This document shows, piece by piece, positions 31,240 to 41,100 of a DNA stretch of 64,000 bases; positions within the stretch are counted from its first letter, which is position 1, and each line of letters begins with the position of its first letter. The notes under the pieces are model-generated. The model did not search any database and was not told where the DNA came from. It worked only from the letters and a program-made list of their open reading frames with translations. Location: positions 29,457,471 to 29,521,470 of the forward strand of contig CP154955.1 of assembly GCA_039621445.1 (NCBI GenBank), read 5' to 3'. Source of the stretch: Euglena gracilis. Lineage: Eukaryota > Euglenida > Euglenophyceae > Euglenales. The translations under genes were made by a program, and so were the position numbers.

Positions 31240-34200
31240 CTCCAGGTCCGAACCGGCCGAATAGCCGGCTATGGGCCTTTTAGAGGTATAAACGGATTTC
31301 AACGTGCGCACCGCCATGCGGGCCTCGTCGAAATCGGTATCCGTGGTCTCATCCCCCTCCCTGCCCGAAGCCGGGGTGTCATCCTCCAAACAAGATATCT
31401 TGAAACCGACTTTATGGCGGTTGGAGGAGTGACCCTTGTCACCGCGATTCATACCGCGATGACGTTGGCCAGGGCGGGGAGAACGAGAACGCGGACATTT
31501 GGATGAGTGGTGATCACTCGATCCACAAAGCGAACACCGAGATTTGTGTCGCGATTCTGGATAACGGGGGGATCGGTTTCCCGATTTCCCGTCAAACCGT
31601 CGTGGTGACCGGGTATCCCGTCGACCATGACCGGTGTATCGGGGTTTTCCCGATGATGATCGCGAAGAAGATGATCCGCTTCGCGAACGCGATCGCGATG
31701 TCTCGCGATGAGAATCACGCTTCTTGGCCGGGGCACCGGGTGACCTACCCCGAGGGGTACCGTGTTTCCGCTCATCGCGGAACGGGATCCGGGGGCTAAT
31801 ACCACCGGAACGGGGACCCGATGACCGTGAATTGCCCGATTGGCGTGAAAACGCGGAGGAACCCGAACCTCGTGATGAGGTCGAGCCTCGCGGACTCTGA
31901 ATACGCTTTCGCGCTTCAGGATTAGGGCACTCCCGAGACATATGTCCCGGTTTGTTGCACAAAAAGCACACTTTATCCGTGGCTTGGTCCGAAGAACGCG
32001 GGTATCGCGTTTTCGATCCCGTGGTTGGTGAAGTGGGTGAAACCGGTGATTTTTGCAATGCGTTCACCGAACCAGCCGGTAATCCAGCGGTTGGGTGTGC
32101 GGTATACGCGGACTGAATCTGACCAAGAAGCTGTGATAGCTTCAATTGCTTGGAAACGTAGTTCCAGCGTTGGTCAAGAGTCATTGCATTACCCGCCAAC
32201 TCCTCACGATGGATATCCTTGATGAGGCTAGGCGTGAAATGCATGAGAACAGCGTCAAACTGTTCGCGCATTTGCTTTTCACTGAGTTCATCCACTTCAG
32301 CAGCAAGTCCTAACCATTTGGCATACCAAAGGTCAATGGACTTCCATTTGCGATCGGGTGGGGCGCATTGCCGCCACTTGGTCTCCAGGGTAATCCTAGC
32401 GACCAAACTTGAACTGGTGGAAGCGTATTGCTCCACCAGGTCATCAAAGGAAACGCGGTAGCGAATGACGAGTTGTCGCGCGCGCTCCTTCTCATCCCTA
32501 GGGAGGCAATCGATGAATTCCATCTTGATCACCTCCGGGTTTGTGTCCTGGGTTGGCCCTTTCAATGCCCAGTAGTACTCCCAGTCCCGGAAAAACTGTC
32601 TCCACGTGGTTGGGTCACCGTCCCATTGGGGCTTCACCTTATTCGCGATTGCGATGGTGCCTTTGAAGTCTTTCTGAAAAACCCGCTGGCCCTCGGTGGT
32701 ATTCCGTGGATTCGGGCCCGGGTACGCTCGAGCACCAAGCGTATCCTTTCCGGATTCTTGTCGGAATCGCGAAATTTCTGGTGAAGGTGAATCCTGGTAC
32801 CGGAAATCCGGTCGCAAACCCTGTTGGTCACCCGTAATAGGGGGACACTCCGGTGTGGGAGTATGTCGCGCATGCAACATGTGACCCACTCCCGGTGTAC
32901 GGGTTTGGCTCATTCCACGCACAAGCATGGAATGATGGATTTCTTGGTGGAGACTTGGCGGAATCGCCGTGTTTTCCGAAAATTCGGTTCCCGTAATGGG
33001 AAATTCATCCGAAAACTGGTTTTGAGTTGTGGGCAAGGCCAATGGTGGCACAATTCGCGGAATCGCGGATTGTGACACTCGGGACACGGGTGGTGGTGGT
33101 GCATGTGCACCCAGAGCCGGGTTATGGAAACGCGACTCTGGAACATTTGGCGCATCTTCGGCAATGCATACTGCCGAATTGCGGTGTGAAACCCGCTGTT
33201 GGTTGGACACATTATCCAAACCCACAGACAAGTCATGCACACTTTGCTCCAAATGCTCAACGAGTTGGAGTTGGCCGCAAATACGGTCAACTTCATCCTC
33301 CAAAGCGCGAATACGCTTACGGTAACGGGAAAAGTCATCCAAGTGCGGAATCCTTTCGGAAATTCCGGTAACATCTTGGACAAGTTTTCCGTGAGACTTA
33401 TCCAATAATTGGAGTTGTCCCATTAATGCTTTTACAGCATTTGAGAGAATCTGCAAAGGTGATGTCACCTTGGTTGGTGTGGTGGTGGGTGCAACCGGTG
33501 CAGGGTTATCCGACAACACGGTTGTGGTACCCATGGGCAAATTTCCAGGTTGTGGGTTATCCAACAACGCGGAAATTCGCTCATCCAACCTGGTAATCTC
33601 ACTTTGCGTGGATCGGGCATTCCGATTCACCGATTCCTCAAGCCGTAATAGGCTGTTGCAGAAATCTTGCAAGGTTTCCTGATTGTTAGTGAGCATTTTG
33701 TCATAAAATGCCTGGAAATCAGGGTTCTCGGTAATCCGAGAACTGGAACCTGCAGGTAGAGACTGCATTTCCGTTATTTTGGTAGACACCGATGCATACC
33801 GGGTCTGGAGTTCTCCAATAGCAGTCTGAATGCCGCTAATGTCCGGAACTCGGTGGGAAAGTGCGGAATAGCTTTGTTGCAAACCCGCAATGGCCGAGTT
33901 AATCCCGCCAATGTCGGATTGCAACTGCAACCGCAGGGAATCCTGCCGTTGTGCCATTTCTGCGACTTTCGCGCTCAGATTGGATAATCCAACCCGATTC
34001 GCGTCACAATAGCAGGTTTTCTGCTCCAAACGGGAAAGTCGCTCCTCCAACTGCCGCACATACGTGTGGGGAGCAAAATTCTCGTTGGCTTGTGACTGGA
34101 ATTGCCGAAACTTTTCCGTTTCATCGCACAACTGCATAATGCGGTGTTGCGATTCATGGAAAATTGCGGACAATGTGGTGAAATGGTCCATAGACACAAA

Positions 34201-35214
34201 TCCACCACTGCTGGATGTTGCAGACGAGGAATCTCGTGCATGCAACTGTTGTTGCAAATGCAACAACGCAGATGAACAGGACTCCATTTGTCCCGATAAC
34301 TGTTGTAGTGAGCCATGCAAGTGCAGAAACTTGGAGTCATTCCGCGTTTCCGCTTCATGCATGCATTCACTAATTTGCCGGAAGTTTTGCGGGAGCTGTT
34401 GGCATATTCTGTCAAAGGTTTCCCGAAAGTTTGCAAGGTCAATACCCGCACTTTCGAAATTCCTCTGGCAATATCTGCCAACTTCCTGCAAGTAATTCCA
34501 GCAGTGTTCCAGCTTGGTGAAGACATGTTTCTGGTTGTCCTCATCAAACTGAAGCACTTTGTTCAATGCGGTTGCACACTCTGCAACGCATTGTTGCACA
34601 TGGTTGAACTGCCTCACAAGGGGGTGATCCCCTGGAAGCCGAGCAACAATATCCTGCACATCCTCAGCAGTGAGGAGCTCACCAGTGCCCTTCCCATAGT
34701 CATCCATGGGTTGGGATGTACCGGAGAATTCCGGCACCACGAGGCGAGTCTCCGGTTGCCAAGGTAGTACGGGATAGCACCCGATATCGGGTGGTGGTGG
34801 CAAAGCTCTGTAAGGGCTTGCCGGTGGAATAGCGGGTGGTGGTTGAAAGAAACACGGGGTTTCCAACCCACCATCACCAGAGAAGCCCAGTGGCGGAATC
34901 ACCACGGGTCTCTCCGGTGTGTGCAGCTGCACCATTGCCGCAGACAGAGGCGAATACCCCCGTTGTGGCAAGGTGAGTGCGGAAGAGGCCGCATTAGCCT
35001 CTGAAGCCAATGATGTGGAGGGCTCATCGCCGACCACTGTCAATGATGACAAGTGTTGCAATTGTGACAATTGAATCAATTGTGCCTCATCGGCGTGGGA
35101 ACTGGAAGCACTTTCACATAAAAGCTTCCAATCCCCAGTTTCTTGGTCAATGTCTTGCAATGATGCCTGTAATAAGGCATAGTTGAATTGATGGTTGGGG
35201 CCTGTGCTTTGCAT
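31237..35214 (-). CDS. Gag: coiled-coil, capsid-like region and two CCHC zinc knuckles
   Basis: This frame encodes the structural protein of the particle. ATG 35214 is the first ATG in frame; the frame is open upstream to a TTG at 35247, which I did not use. The product is 1325 aa, far longer than usual Ty3/gypsy Gag (about 300-500). Residues ~60-170 are Pro/Ser-rich. Residues ~200-720 carry long heptad-like stretches (LEERLSRLEQK type) suggesting coiled coil. A retrotransposon capsid-like domain spans ~860-1040 (WRQFFRDWEYYW ... FDAVLMHFTPSL). CX2CX4HX4C knuckles lie near 1083 (CFLCNKPGHMSREC) and 1228 (CSLCGSSDHHSSKC), separated by an Arg-Ser-rich tract like those of splicing factors. The second knuckle and RS tract are unusual. 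It ends at the readthrough UAG. Confidence 0.92.
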   Translation of the reverse strand: MQSTGPNHQFNYALLQASLQDIDQETGDWKLLCESASSSHADEAQLIQLSQLQHLSSLTVVGDEPSTSLASEANAASSALTLPQRGYSPLSAAMVQLHTPERPVVIPPLGFSGDGGLETPCFFQPPPAIPPASPYRALPPPPDIGCYPVLPWQPETRLVVPEFSGTSQPMDDYGKGTGELLTAEDVQDIVARLPGDHPLVRQFNHVQQCVAECATALNKVLQFDEDNQKHVFTKLEHCWNYLQEVGRYCQRNFESAGIDLANFRETFDRICQQLPQNFRQISECMHEAETRNDSKFLHLHGSLQQLSGQMESCSSALLHLQQQLHARDSSSATSSSGGFVSMDHFTTLSAIFHESQHRIMQLCDETEKFRQFQSQANENFAPHTYVRQLEERLSRLEQKTCYCDANRVGLSNLSAKVAEMAQRQDSLRLQLQSDIGGINSAIAGLQQSYSALSHRVPDISGIQTAIGELQTRYASVSTKITEMQSLPAGSSSRITENPDFQAFYDKMLTNNQETLQDFCNSLLRLEESVNRNARSTQSEITRLDERISALLDNPQPGNLPMGTTTVLSDNPAPVAPTTTPTKVTSPLQILSNAVKALMGQLQLLDKSHGKLVQDVTGISERIPHLDDFSRYRKRIRALEDEVDRICGQLQLVEHLEQSVHDLSVGLDNVSNQQRVSHRNSAVCIAEDAPNVPESRFHNPALGAHAPPPPVSRVSQSAIPRIVPPLALPTTQNQFSDEFPITGTEFSENTAIPPSLHQEIHHSMLVRGMSQTRTPGVGHMLHARHTPTPECPPITGDQQGLRPDFRYQDSPSPEISRFRQESGKDTLGARAYPGPNPRNTTEGQRVFQKDFKGTIAIANKVKPQWDGDPTTWRQFFRDWEYYWALKGPTQDTNPEVIKMEFIDCLPRDEKERARQLVIRYRVSFDDLVEQYASTSSSLVARITLETKWRQCAPPDRKWKSIDLWYAKWLGLAAEVDELSEKQMREQFDAVLMHFTPSLIKDIHREELAGNAMTLDQRWNYVSKQLKLSQLLGQIQSAYTAHPTAGLPAGSVNALQKSPVSPTSPTTGSKTRYPRSSDQATDKVCFLCNKPGHMSRECPNPEARKRIQSPRGSTSSRGSGSSAFSRQSGNSRSSGPRSGGISPRIPFRDERKHGTPRGRSPGAPAKKRDSHRETSRSRSRSGSSSSRSSSGKPRYTGHGRRDTRSPRRFDGKSGNRSPRYPESRHKSRCSLCGSSDHHSSKCPRSRSPRPGQRHRGMNRGDKGHSSNRHKVGFKISCLEDDTPASGREGDETTDTDFDEARMAVRTLKSVYTSKRPIAGYSAGSDLE
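33051..33072. repeat. Nine-bp hairpin CAATTCGCG / CGCGGATTG, loop GAAT
   Basis: Eight Watson-Crick pairs plus one G-T pair, in gag. Similar GAAT-loop hairpins in gag are GGCG/CGCC (32957-32968), ACGAG/CTCGT (34224-34237) and CCGGA/TCCGG (34721-34734). Confidence 0.8.
33724..33743. repeat. Eight-bp hairpin GTTCTCGG / CCGAGAAC, loop TAAT
   Basis: The longest perfect stem of the TAAT/GTAAT class, in gag, read in sense as S-R-I-T-E-N. Nearby gag relatives are TTCCC-GTAAT-GGGAA (32988-33002) and AGCC-GTAATA-GGCT (33641-33654). Confidence 0.87.
34778..34793. repeat. Sixteen-bp perfect palindrome CACCCGATATCGGGTG
   Basis: A perfect palindrome in the N-terminal codons of gag. It has the GATATC centre of the palindromes in ORF5, pol and integrase but different outer bases. 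Confidence 0.8.
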
Positions 35215-35573
35215 CTTTCTGGTGACAAAAGCAGCAAAAACCCACAAAACTAAGCAGTTGTGCTGGCACCAGAGGGGCTGTAACGGGTAATACCGTACAG
35301 AACCTTCCGGAGCCTGCTCGTCTGCTTAGACGTTGACTAGAAGCCGGGAGCTGACGCTGCGACCGTGTAATAACGGTGCAGGGGCTCTCCGCTGCCAGTC
35401 AGCGTAGGATCGAACCAATCTGCTACCAAGTGTAAGTGTAAAACCTTGGTAGCCTTTCTTTCTGTGAAGTATGTGTAGGATCGTAACCAAATCTGCTACC
35501 AAGTGTAATACTTGATAGCGTTTTCTTTCTGTATGGGCTGTATGTGTAGGATCGTGACCTAATCTGCTACCAA
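35215..35573 (-). other. 5' leader of the retrotransposon
   Basis: About 360 bp between the 5' LTR and the gag ATG. The LTR-proximal 170 bp is a threefold tandem repeat of the primer site. The rest has two more loop-rule hairpins, ACCGT-GTAATA-ACGGT (35362-35377) and ACGG-GTAATA-CCGT (35283-35296). This is where packaging and dimerisation signals would be expected. No ORF is supported. Confidence 0.75.
35404..35573 (-). promoter_or_regulatory. Primer-binding site in a tandem triplicate
   Basis: Directly after the 5' LTR the sense strand reads TTGGTAGCAGATT. TGGTAGCAGA is complementary to the TCTGCTACCA end of eukaryotic initiator Met tRNAs. On the + strand CTGCTACCAAGTGTA occurs at 35420, 35493 and 35564, spaced 73 and 71 bp, each preceded by GTAGGATCG..ACC. 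That upstream box resembles the T-arm of the same tRNA (GGATCGAA..ACC). Each unit ends with the bases that also begin the LTR. The copy touching the LTR is the likely functional site. Confidence 0.8.
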
Positions 35574-35882
35574 GTGTACGTCTGATTCCCAATTCCCAAT
35601 TCCCAAAAAGCCTTCGCTTTCGCCTTGGCGCACCTACTTGGGAAACTAAAAATCAGAGTAACAGTAAAAACCCTTTTCCCACTTCCCAAGAAGCAAAGCA
35701 CGGAGCAATGCAGGGAGGACGGACTGGAAATCCAAGTCCGGTCCAAGGAAAGGAAGGAAAAGGTATAAGAAGAATACCACCTGTGGAGAGAGAAGGGGGC
35801 ACCCATTAGGAGATCCTAATAGGATCTGCTTCCATCCTAACTTCCTCAACGGAAGGGGACAGAAGCATACGCCTGGTACACA
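35574..35882 (-). repeat. 5' LTR of the retrotransposon
   Basis: Reads the same as the left LTR with no difference seen over 308 bp, so little time has passed since insertion. In sense it starts TGTGTACCAGG and ends GACGTACAC. It should hold the promoter and polyadenylation signals; the only TATA-like word I see is TTATACC near 35766, inside the hairpin GGTAT-AAGAAGA-ATACC. The right neighbour is satellite sequence starting with the target duplication. Confidence 0.95.
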
Positions 35883-35888
35883 GTTTTA
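35883..35888. repeat. Target-site duplication GTTTTA, right copy
   Basis: Matches 19266-19271. The satellite resumes in phase after it (CGCACGCCCGCC), so no satellite bases were lost at insertion. An undisturbed paralogous site with the same following monomer is present at 14111-14116. Confidence 0.85.
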
Positions 35889-37524
35889 CGCACGCCCGCC
35901 GCGGGCAAAATTGCGCCTGTCTCGCCGGCGCCCTTCGCAACAGTCAGGTAAAGGATCGCCGACCTCTACCCGGGGCAGAGCGCTCGTTTTTGGAGCGCCG
36001 GCGCGGCCGATTTCGGCCGAAAACGACCGAAAAACGACGTTTTTTGGGGCGTCCGTTGCCAAAGTGCTATTTTGCGCGTCCCGGGCGGTAACTGCTGCGT
36101 TTTACGCAAGCCCGCCGCGGGCAAAATTGCGCCTGTCGCGCCGGCGCCCTTCGCAACAGTCAGGTAAAGGATCGCCGACCTCTACCCGGGACAAAACGCT
36201 CTTTTTTGGAGCGCCGGCGAGGCCATTTCGGCCGAAAACGACCGAAAAAAGACGCTTTTTTGGGCGTCCGTTGCCGAAGTGCTATTTTGCGCCTCCCGGG
36301 CAGTAACTGCTGCGTTTTACGCACGCCCGCCGCGGGCAAAATTGTGCCTGTCTCGCCAGGCGCCCTTCGCAACAGTCAGGTAAAGGATCGCCGACCTCTG
36401 AGCGCTCGTTTTTGGAGCGCCGGCGCGGCCGATTTCGCCGAAAACGACCGAAAAACCACGTTTTTGGGGCGTCCGTTGCCAATGTGCTATTTTGCGCCTC
36501 CCGGGCGGTAACTGCTGCGTTTTACGCACGCCAGCCGCGGGCAAAATTTCGCCTGTCGGGCCGGCGCCCTCCGAAACAGTCAGGTAAAGGATCGCCGACC
36601 TCTACCCGGGGCAGAGCGCTCGTTTTTGGAGCGCCGGCGCGGCCGATTTCGGCCGAAAACGACCGAAAAACGACGTTTTTTAGGGCGTCCGTTGCCAAAG
36701 TGCTATTTTGCGCCTCCCGGGCGGTAACTGCTGCGTTTTACGCACGCCCGCCGCGGGCAAAATTGCGCCTGTTGGACCGGCGCCCTTCGTAACAGTCAGG
36801 TAAAGGATCGCCGACCTCTACCCGGGGCAGAGCGCTCGTTTTCGGAGCGCCGTCGCGGCCGATTTCGGCCGAAAACGACCGAAAAACGACGTTTTTTAGG
36901 GCGTCCGTTGCCAAAGTGCTATTTTGCGCCTCCCGGGCGGTAACTGCTGCGTTTTACGCCGCCCGCCTCGGTCAAAATTGCGCCTGTGGGACCGGCGCCC
37001 TTCAAAACAGTCAGGTAAAGGATCGCCGACCTCTACCCGGGGCAGAGCGCTCGTTTTTGGAGCGCGGGCGCGGCCGATTTCGGCCGAAAACGACCGAAAA
37101 ACGACGTTTTTTTTGGGCGTCCGTTGCCAAAGTGCTATTTTGCGCCTCCCGGGCGGTAACTGCAGCGTTTTACGCCGCCCGCCTCGGTCAAAATTGCGCC
37201 TGTCGGGCCGGCGCCCTTCGCAAATGTCAGGTAAAGGATCGCCGACCTCTACCCGGGGCAGAGCGCCCGTTTCTGGAGCGCGGGCGCGGCCGATTTCGGC
37301 CGAAAACGACCGAAAAACGACGTTTTTTGGGCGTCCGTTGCCAAAGTGCTATTTTGCGCCTCCCGGGCGGTAACTGCTGCGTTTTACGCAAGCCCGCCGC
37401 GGGCAAAATTGCGCCTGTCGTAAAGGATCGCCGACCTCTACCCGGGACAAAACGCTCTTTTTTGGAGCGCCGGCGAGGCCATTTCGGCCGAAAACGACCG
37501 AAAAAGACGTTTTTGGGGCGCCCG

Positions 37525-38160
37525 TTGCCGAAGTGCTATTTTGCGCCTCCCGGGCGGTAACTGCTGCGTTTTACGCACGCCCGCCGCGGGCAAAATTGTG
37601 CCTGTCTCGCCAGCGCCCTTCGCAACAGTCAGGTAAAGGATCGCCGACCTCTACCCGGCGCAGAGCGCCCGTTTCTGGAGCGCGGGCGCGGCCGATTTCG
37701 GCGAAAACGACGTTTTTTGGGGCGTCCGTTGCCAAAGTGCTATTTTGCGCGTCCCGGGCCGTAACTGCTGCGTTTTACGCAAGCCCGCCGCCGGCAAAAT
37801 TGCGCCTGTCGCGCCGGCGCCCTTCGCAACAGTCAGGTAAAGGATCGCCGACCTCTACCCGGGGCAGAGCGCTCTTTTTTGGAGCGCCAGCGAGGCCATT
37901 TCGGCCGAAAACGACCGAAAAAAGACGCTTTTTGGGGCGTCCGTTGCCGAAGTGCTATTTTGCTCCTCCCGGGCGGTAACTGCTGCGTTTTTCGCACGCC
38001 CGCCGCGGGCAAAATTGCGCCTGTCGGGCCGGCGCCCTTCGCAACAGTCAGGTAAAGGATCGCCGACCTCTACCCGGGGCAGAGCGCTCGTTTTTGGAGC
38101 GCCGGCGCGGCCGAAATCGGCCGAAAACGGCCGAAAAACCACGTTTTTGGGGCGTCCGTT
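37525..38160 (+). repeat. Satellite higher-order segment repeated at 39439-40074
   Basis: These two stretches of about 635 bp, 1914 bp apart, share unusual features: TGTGCCTGTCTCGCCAGCG, CCCGGCGCAGAGCG, the short GGCGAAAACGACG unit and GCGTTTTTCGCACG. They differ at a few sites (GCTCCTCCC against CCGCCTCCC; CCGAAATCGG against CCGATATCGG). The spacing is about nine monomers. Confidence 0.85.
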
Positions 38161-41100
38161 GCCAAAGTGCTATTTTGCGCCTCCCGGGCGGTAACTGCTG
38201 CGTTTTACGCACGCCCGCCGCGGGCAAAATTGCGCCTGTCGGGCCGGCGCCCTTCGCAACAGTCAGGTAAAGGATCGCCGACCTCTACCCGGGGCAGAGC
38301 GCTCGTTTTTGGAGCGCCGGCGCGGCCGATTTCGGCCGAAAACGACCGAAAAACCACGTTTTTGGGGCGTCCGTTGCCAAAGTGCTATTTTGCGCCTCCC
38401 GGGCGGTAACTGCTGCGTTTTACGCACGCCCGCCGCGGGCAAAATTGCGCCTGTCGGGCCGGCGCCCTTCGCAACAGTCAGGTAAAGGATCGCCGACCTC
38501 TACCCGGGGCAGAGCGCCCGTTTCTGGAGCGCGGGCGCGGCCGATTTCGGCCGAAAACGACCGAAAAACGACGTTTTTGGGGCGTCCGTTGCCAAAGTGC
38601 TATTTTGCGCCTCCCGGGCGGTAACTGCTGCGTTTTACGCACGCCCGCCGCGGGCAAAATTGCGCCTGTCGCGCCGGCGCCCTTCGCAACAGTCAGGTAA
38701 AGGATCGCCGACCTCTACCCGGGGCAGAGCGCTCGTTTTTGGAGCGCCGGCGCGGCCGATTTCGGCCGAAAACGACCGAAAAACCACGTTTTTGGGGCGT
38801 CCGTTGCCAAAGTGCTATTTTGCGCCTCCCGGGCGGTAACTGCTGCGTTTTACGCACGCCCGCCGCGGGCAAAATTGCGCCTGTCGGGCCGGCGCCCTTC
38901 GCAACAGTCAGGTAAAGGATCGCCGACCTCTACCCGGGGCAGAGCGCCCGTTTCTGGAGCGCCGGCGCGGCCGATTTCGGCCGAAAAACCACGTTTTTGG
39001 GGCGTCCGTTGCCAAAGTGCTATTTTGCGCCTCCCGGGCGGTAACTGCTGCGTTTTACGCACGCCCGCCGCGGGCAAAATTGCGCCTGTCGGCCGGCGCC
39101 CTTCGCAACAGTCAGGTAAAGGATCGCCGACCTCTACCCGGGGCAGAGCGCTCGTTTTTGGAGCGCCGGCGCGGCCGATTTCGGCCGAAAACGACCGAAA
39201 AACGACGTTTTTTTTGGGCGTCCGTTGCCAAAGTGCTATTTTGCGCCTCCCGGGCGGTAACTGCTGCGTTTTACGCACGCCCGCCGCGGGCAAAATTGCG
39301 CCTGTCGCGCCGGCACCCTTCGCAACAGTCAGGTAAAGGATCGCCGACCTCTACCCGGGGCAGAGCGCTCGTTTTTGGAGCGCCGGCGCGGCCGATTTCG
39401 CCGAAAACGACCGAAAAACCACGTTTTTGGGGCGTCCGTTGCCAAAGTGCTATTTTGCGCCTCCCGGGCGGTAACTGCTGCGTTTTACGCACGCCCGCCG
39501 CGGGCAAAATTGTGCCTGTCTCGCCAGCGCCCTTCGCAACAGTCAGGTAAAGGATCGCCGACCTCTACCCGGCGCAGAGCGCCCGTTTCTGGAGCGCGGG
39601 CGCGGCCGATTTCGGCGAAAACGACGTTTTTTGGGGCGTCCGTTGCCAAAGTGCTATTTTGCGCGTCCCGGGCCGTAACTGCTGCGTTTTACGCAAGCCC
39701 GCCGCCGGCAAAATTGCGCCTGTCGCGCCGGCGCCCTTCGCAACAGTCAGGTAAAGGATCGCCGACCTCTACCCGGGGCAGAGCGCTCTTTTTTGGAGCG
39801 CCAGCGAGGCCATTTCGGCCGAAAACGACCGAAAAAAGACGCTTTTTGGGGCGTCCGTTGCCGAAGTGCTATTTTCCGCCTCCCGGGCGGTAACTGCTGC
39901 GTTTTTCGCACGCCCGCCGCGGGCAAAATTGCGCCTGTCGGGCCGGCGCCCTTCGCAACAGTCAGGTAAAGGATCGCCGACCTCTACCCGGGGCAGAGCG
40001 CTCGTTTTTGGAGCGCCGGCGCGGCCGATATCGGCCGAAAACGGCCGAAAAACCACGTTTTTGGGGCGTCCGTTGCCAAAGTGCTATTTTGCGCCTGCCG
40101 GGCGGTAACTGCTGCGTTTTACGCACGCCCGCCGCGGGCAAAATTGCGCCTGTCGGGCCGGCGCCCTTCGCAACAGTCAGGTAAAGGATCGCCGACCTCT
40201 ACCCGTGGCAGAGCGCCCGTTTCTGGAGCGCGGGCGCGGCCGATTTCGGCCGAAAACGACCGAAAAACGACGTTTTTGGGGGCGTCCGTTGCCAAAGTGC
40301 TATTTTGCGCCTCCCGGGCGGTAACTGCTGCGTTTTACGCACGCCCGCCGCGGGCAAAATTGCGCGTGTCGCGCCGGCGCCCTTCGTAACAGTCAGGTAA
40401 AGGATCGCCGACCTCTATCCGGGGCAGAGCGCTCGTTTTTGGAGCGCCGGCGCGGCCGATTTCGGCCGAAAACGACCGAAAAACCACGTTTTTGGGGCGG
40501 CCGTTGCCAAAGTGCTATTTTGCGCCTCCCGGGCGGTAACTGCTGCGTATTACGCACGCCCGCCGCGGGCAAAATTGCGCCTGTCGGGCCGGCGCCCTTC
40601 GCAACAGTCAGGTAAAGGATCGCCGACCTCTACCCGGGGCAGAGCGCCCGTTTCTGGAGCGCGGGCGCGGCCGATTTCGGCCGGAAACGACGTTTTTTGG
40701 GGCGTCCGTTGCCAAAGTGCTATTTTGCGCGTCCCGGGCCGTAACTGCTGCGTTTTACGCAAGCCCGCCGCGGGCAAAATTGCGCCTGTCGCGCCGGCGC
40801 CCTTCGCAACAGTCAGGTAAAGGATCGCCGACCTCTACCCGGGGCAGAGCGCTCTTTTTTGGAGCGCCGGCGAGGCCATTTCGGCCGAAAACGACCGAAA
40901 AAAGACGCTTTTTGGGGCGGCCGTTGCCGAAGTGCTAATTTCCGCCTCCCGGGCGGTAACTGCTGCGTTTTACGCACGCCCGCCGCGGGCAAAATTGCGC
41001 CTGTCGGGCCGGCGCCCTTCGCAACAGTCAGGTAAAGGATCGCCGACCTCTACCCGGGGCAGAGCGCTCGTTTTTGGAGCGCCGGCGGGCCGGGCCGATT

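Larger units (their letters stand above)
19272..35882 (-). mobile_element. Complete 16.6-kb Ty3/gypsy chromovirus-type LTR retrotransposon with two extra ORFs
   Basis: Terminal direct repeats, a target duplication, a primer site, a polypurine tract and Gag, PR, RT, RNase H, INT and chromodomain coding regions are all present in the order expected for Ty3/gypsy (integrase after RNase H). The sense strand is minus, so the 5' LTR is the right-hand copy. Typical members of this family are about 5-7 kb. Here gag is enlarged and about 5.5 kb of extra coding sequence lies between integrase and the 3' LTR. LTR identity and an intact target duplication indicate a recent insertion. The frame changes (UAG, +1, -1) are either programmed or early damage. 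Confidence 0.95.

Noticed and set aside
35404-35435. tRNA gene or tRNA pseudogene ending in CTGCTACCA.
   Set aside because: Only a T-arm-like box and the 3' end are present, CCA is not normally encoded in eukaryotic tRNA genes, and the position beside the LTR explains it as a primer-binding site.
38500-38560. Covarying hairpin in the satellite (GCGCTCG with GCGCCGG versus GCGCCCG with GCGCGGG).
   Set aside because: The two changes often occur together, but exceptions exist (GCGCCCG with GCGCCGG at 38945, GCGCTCG with GCGCGGG at 47315), so linked inheritance explains it without structural selection.
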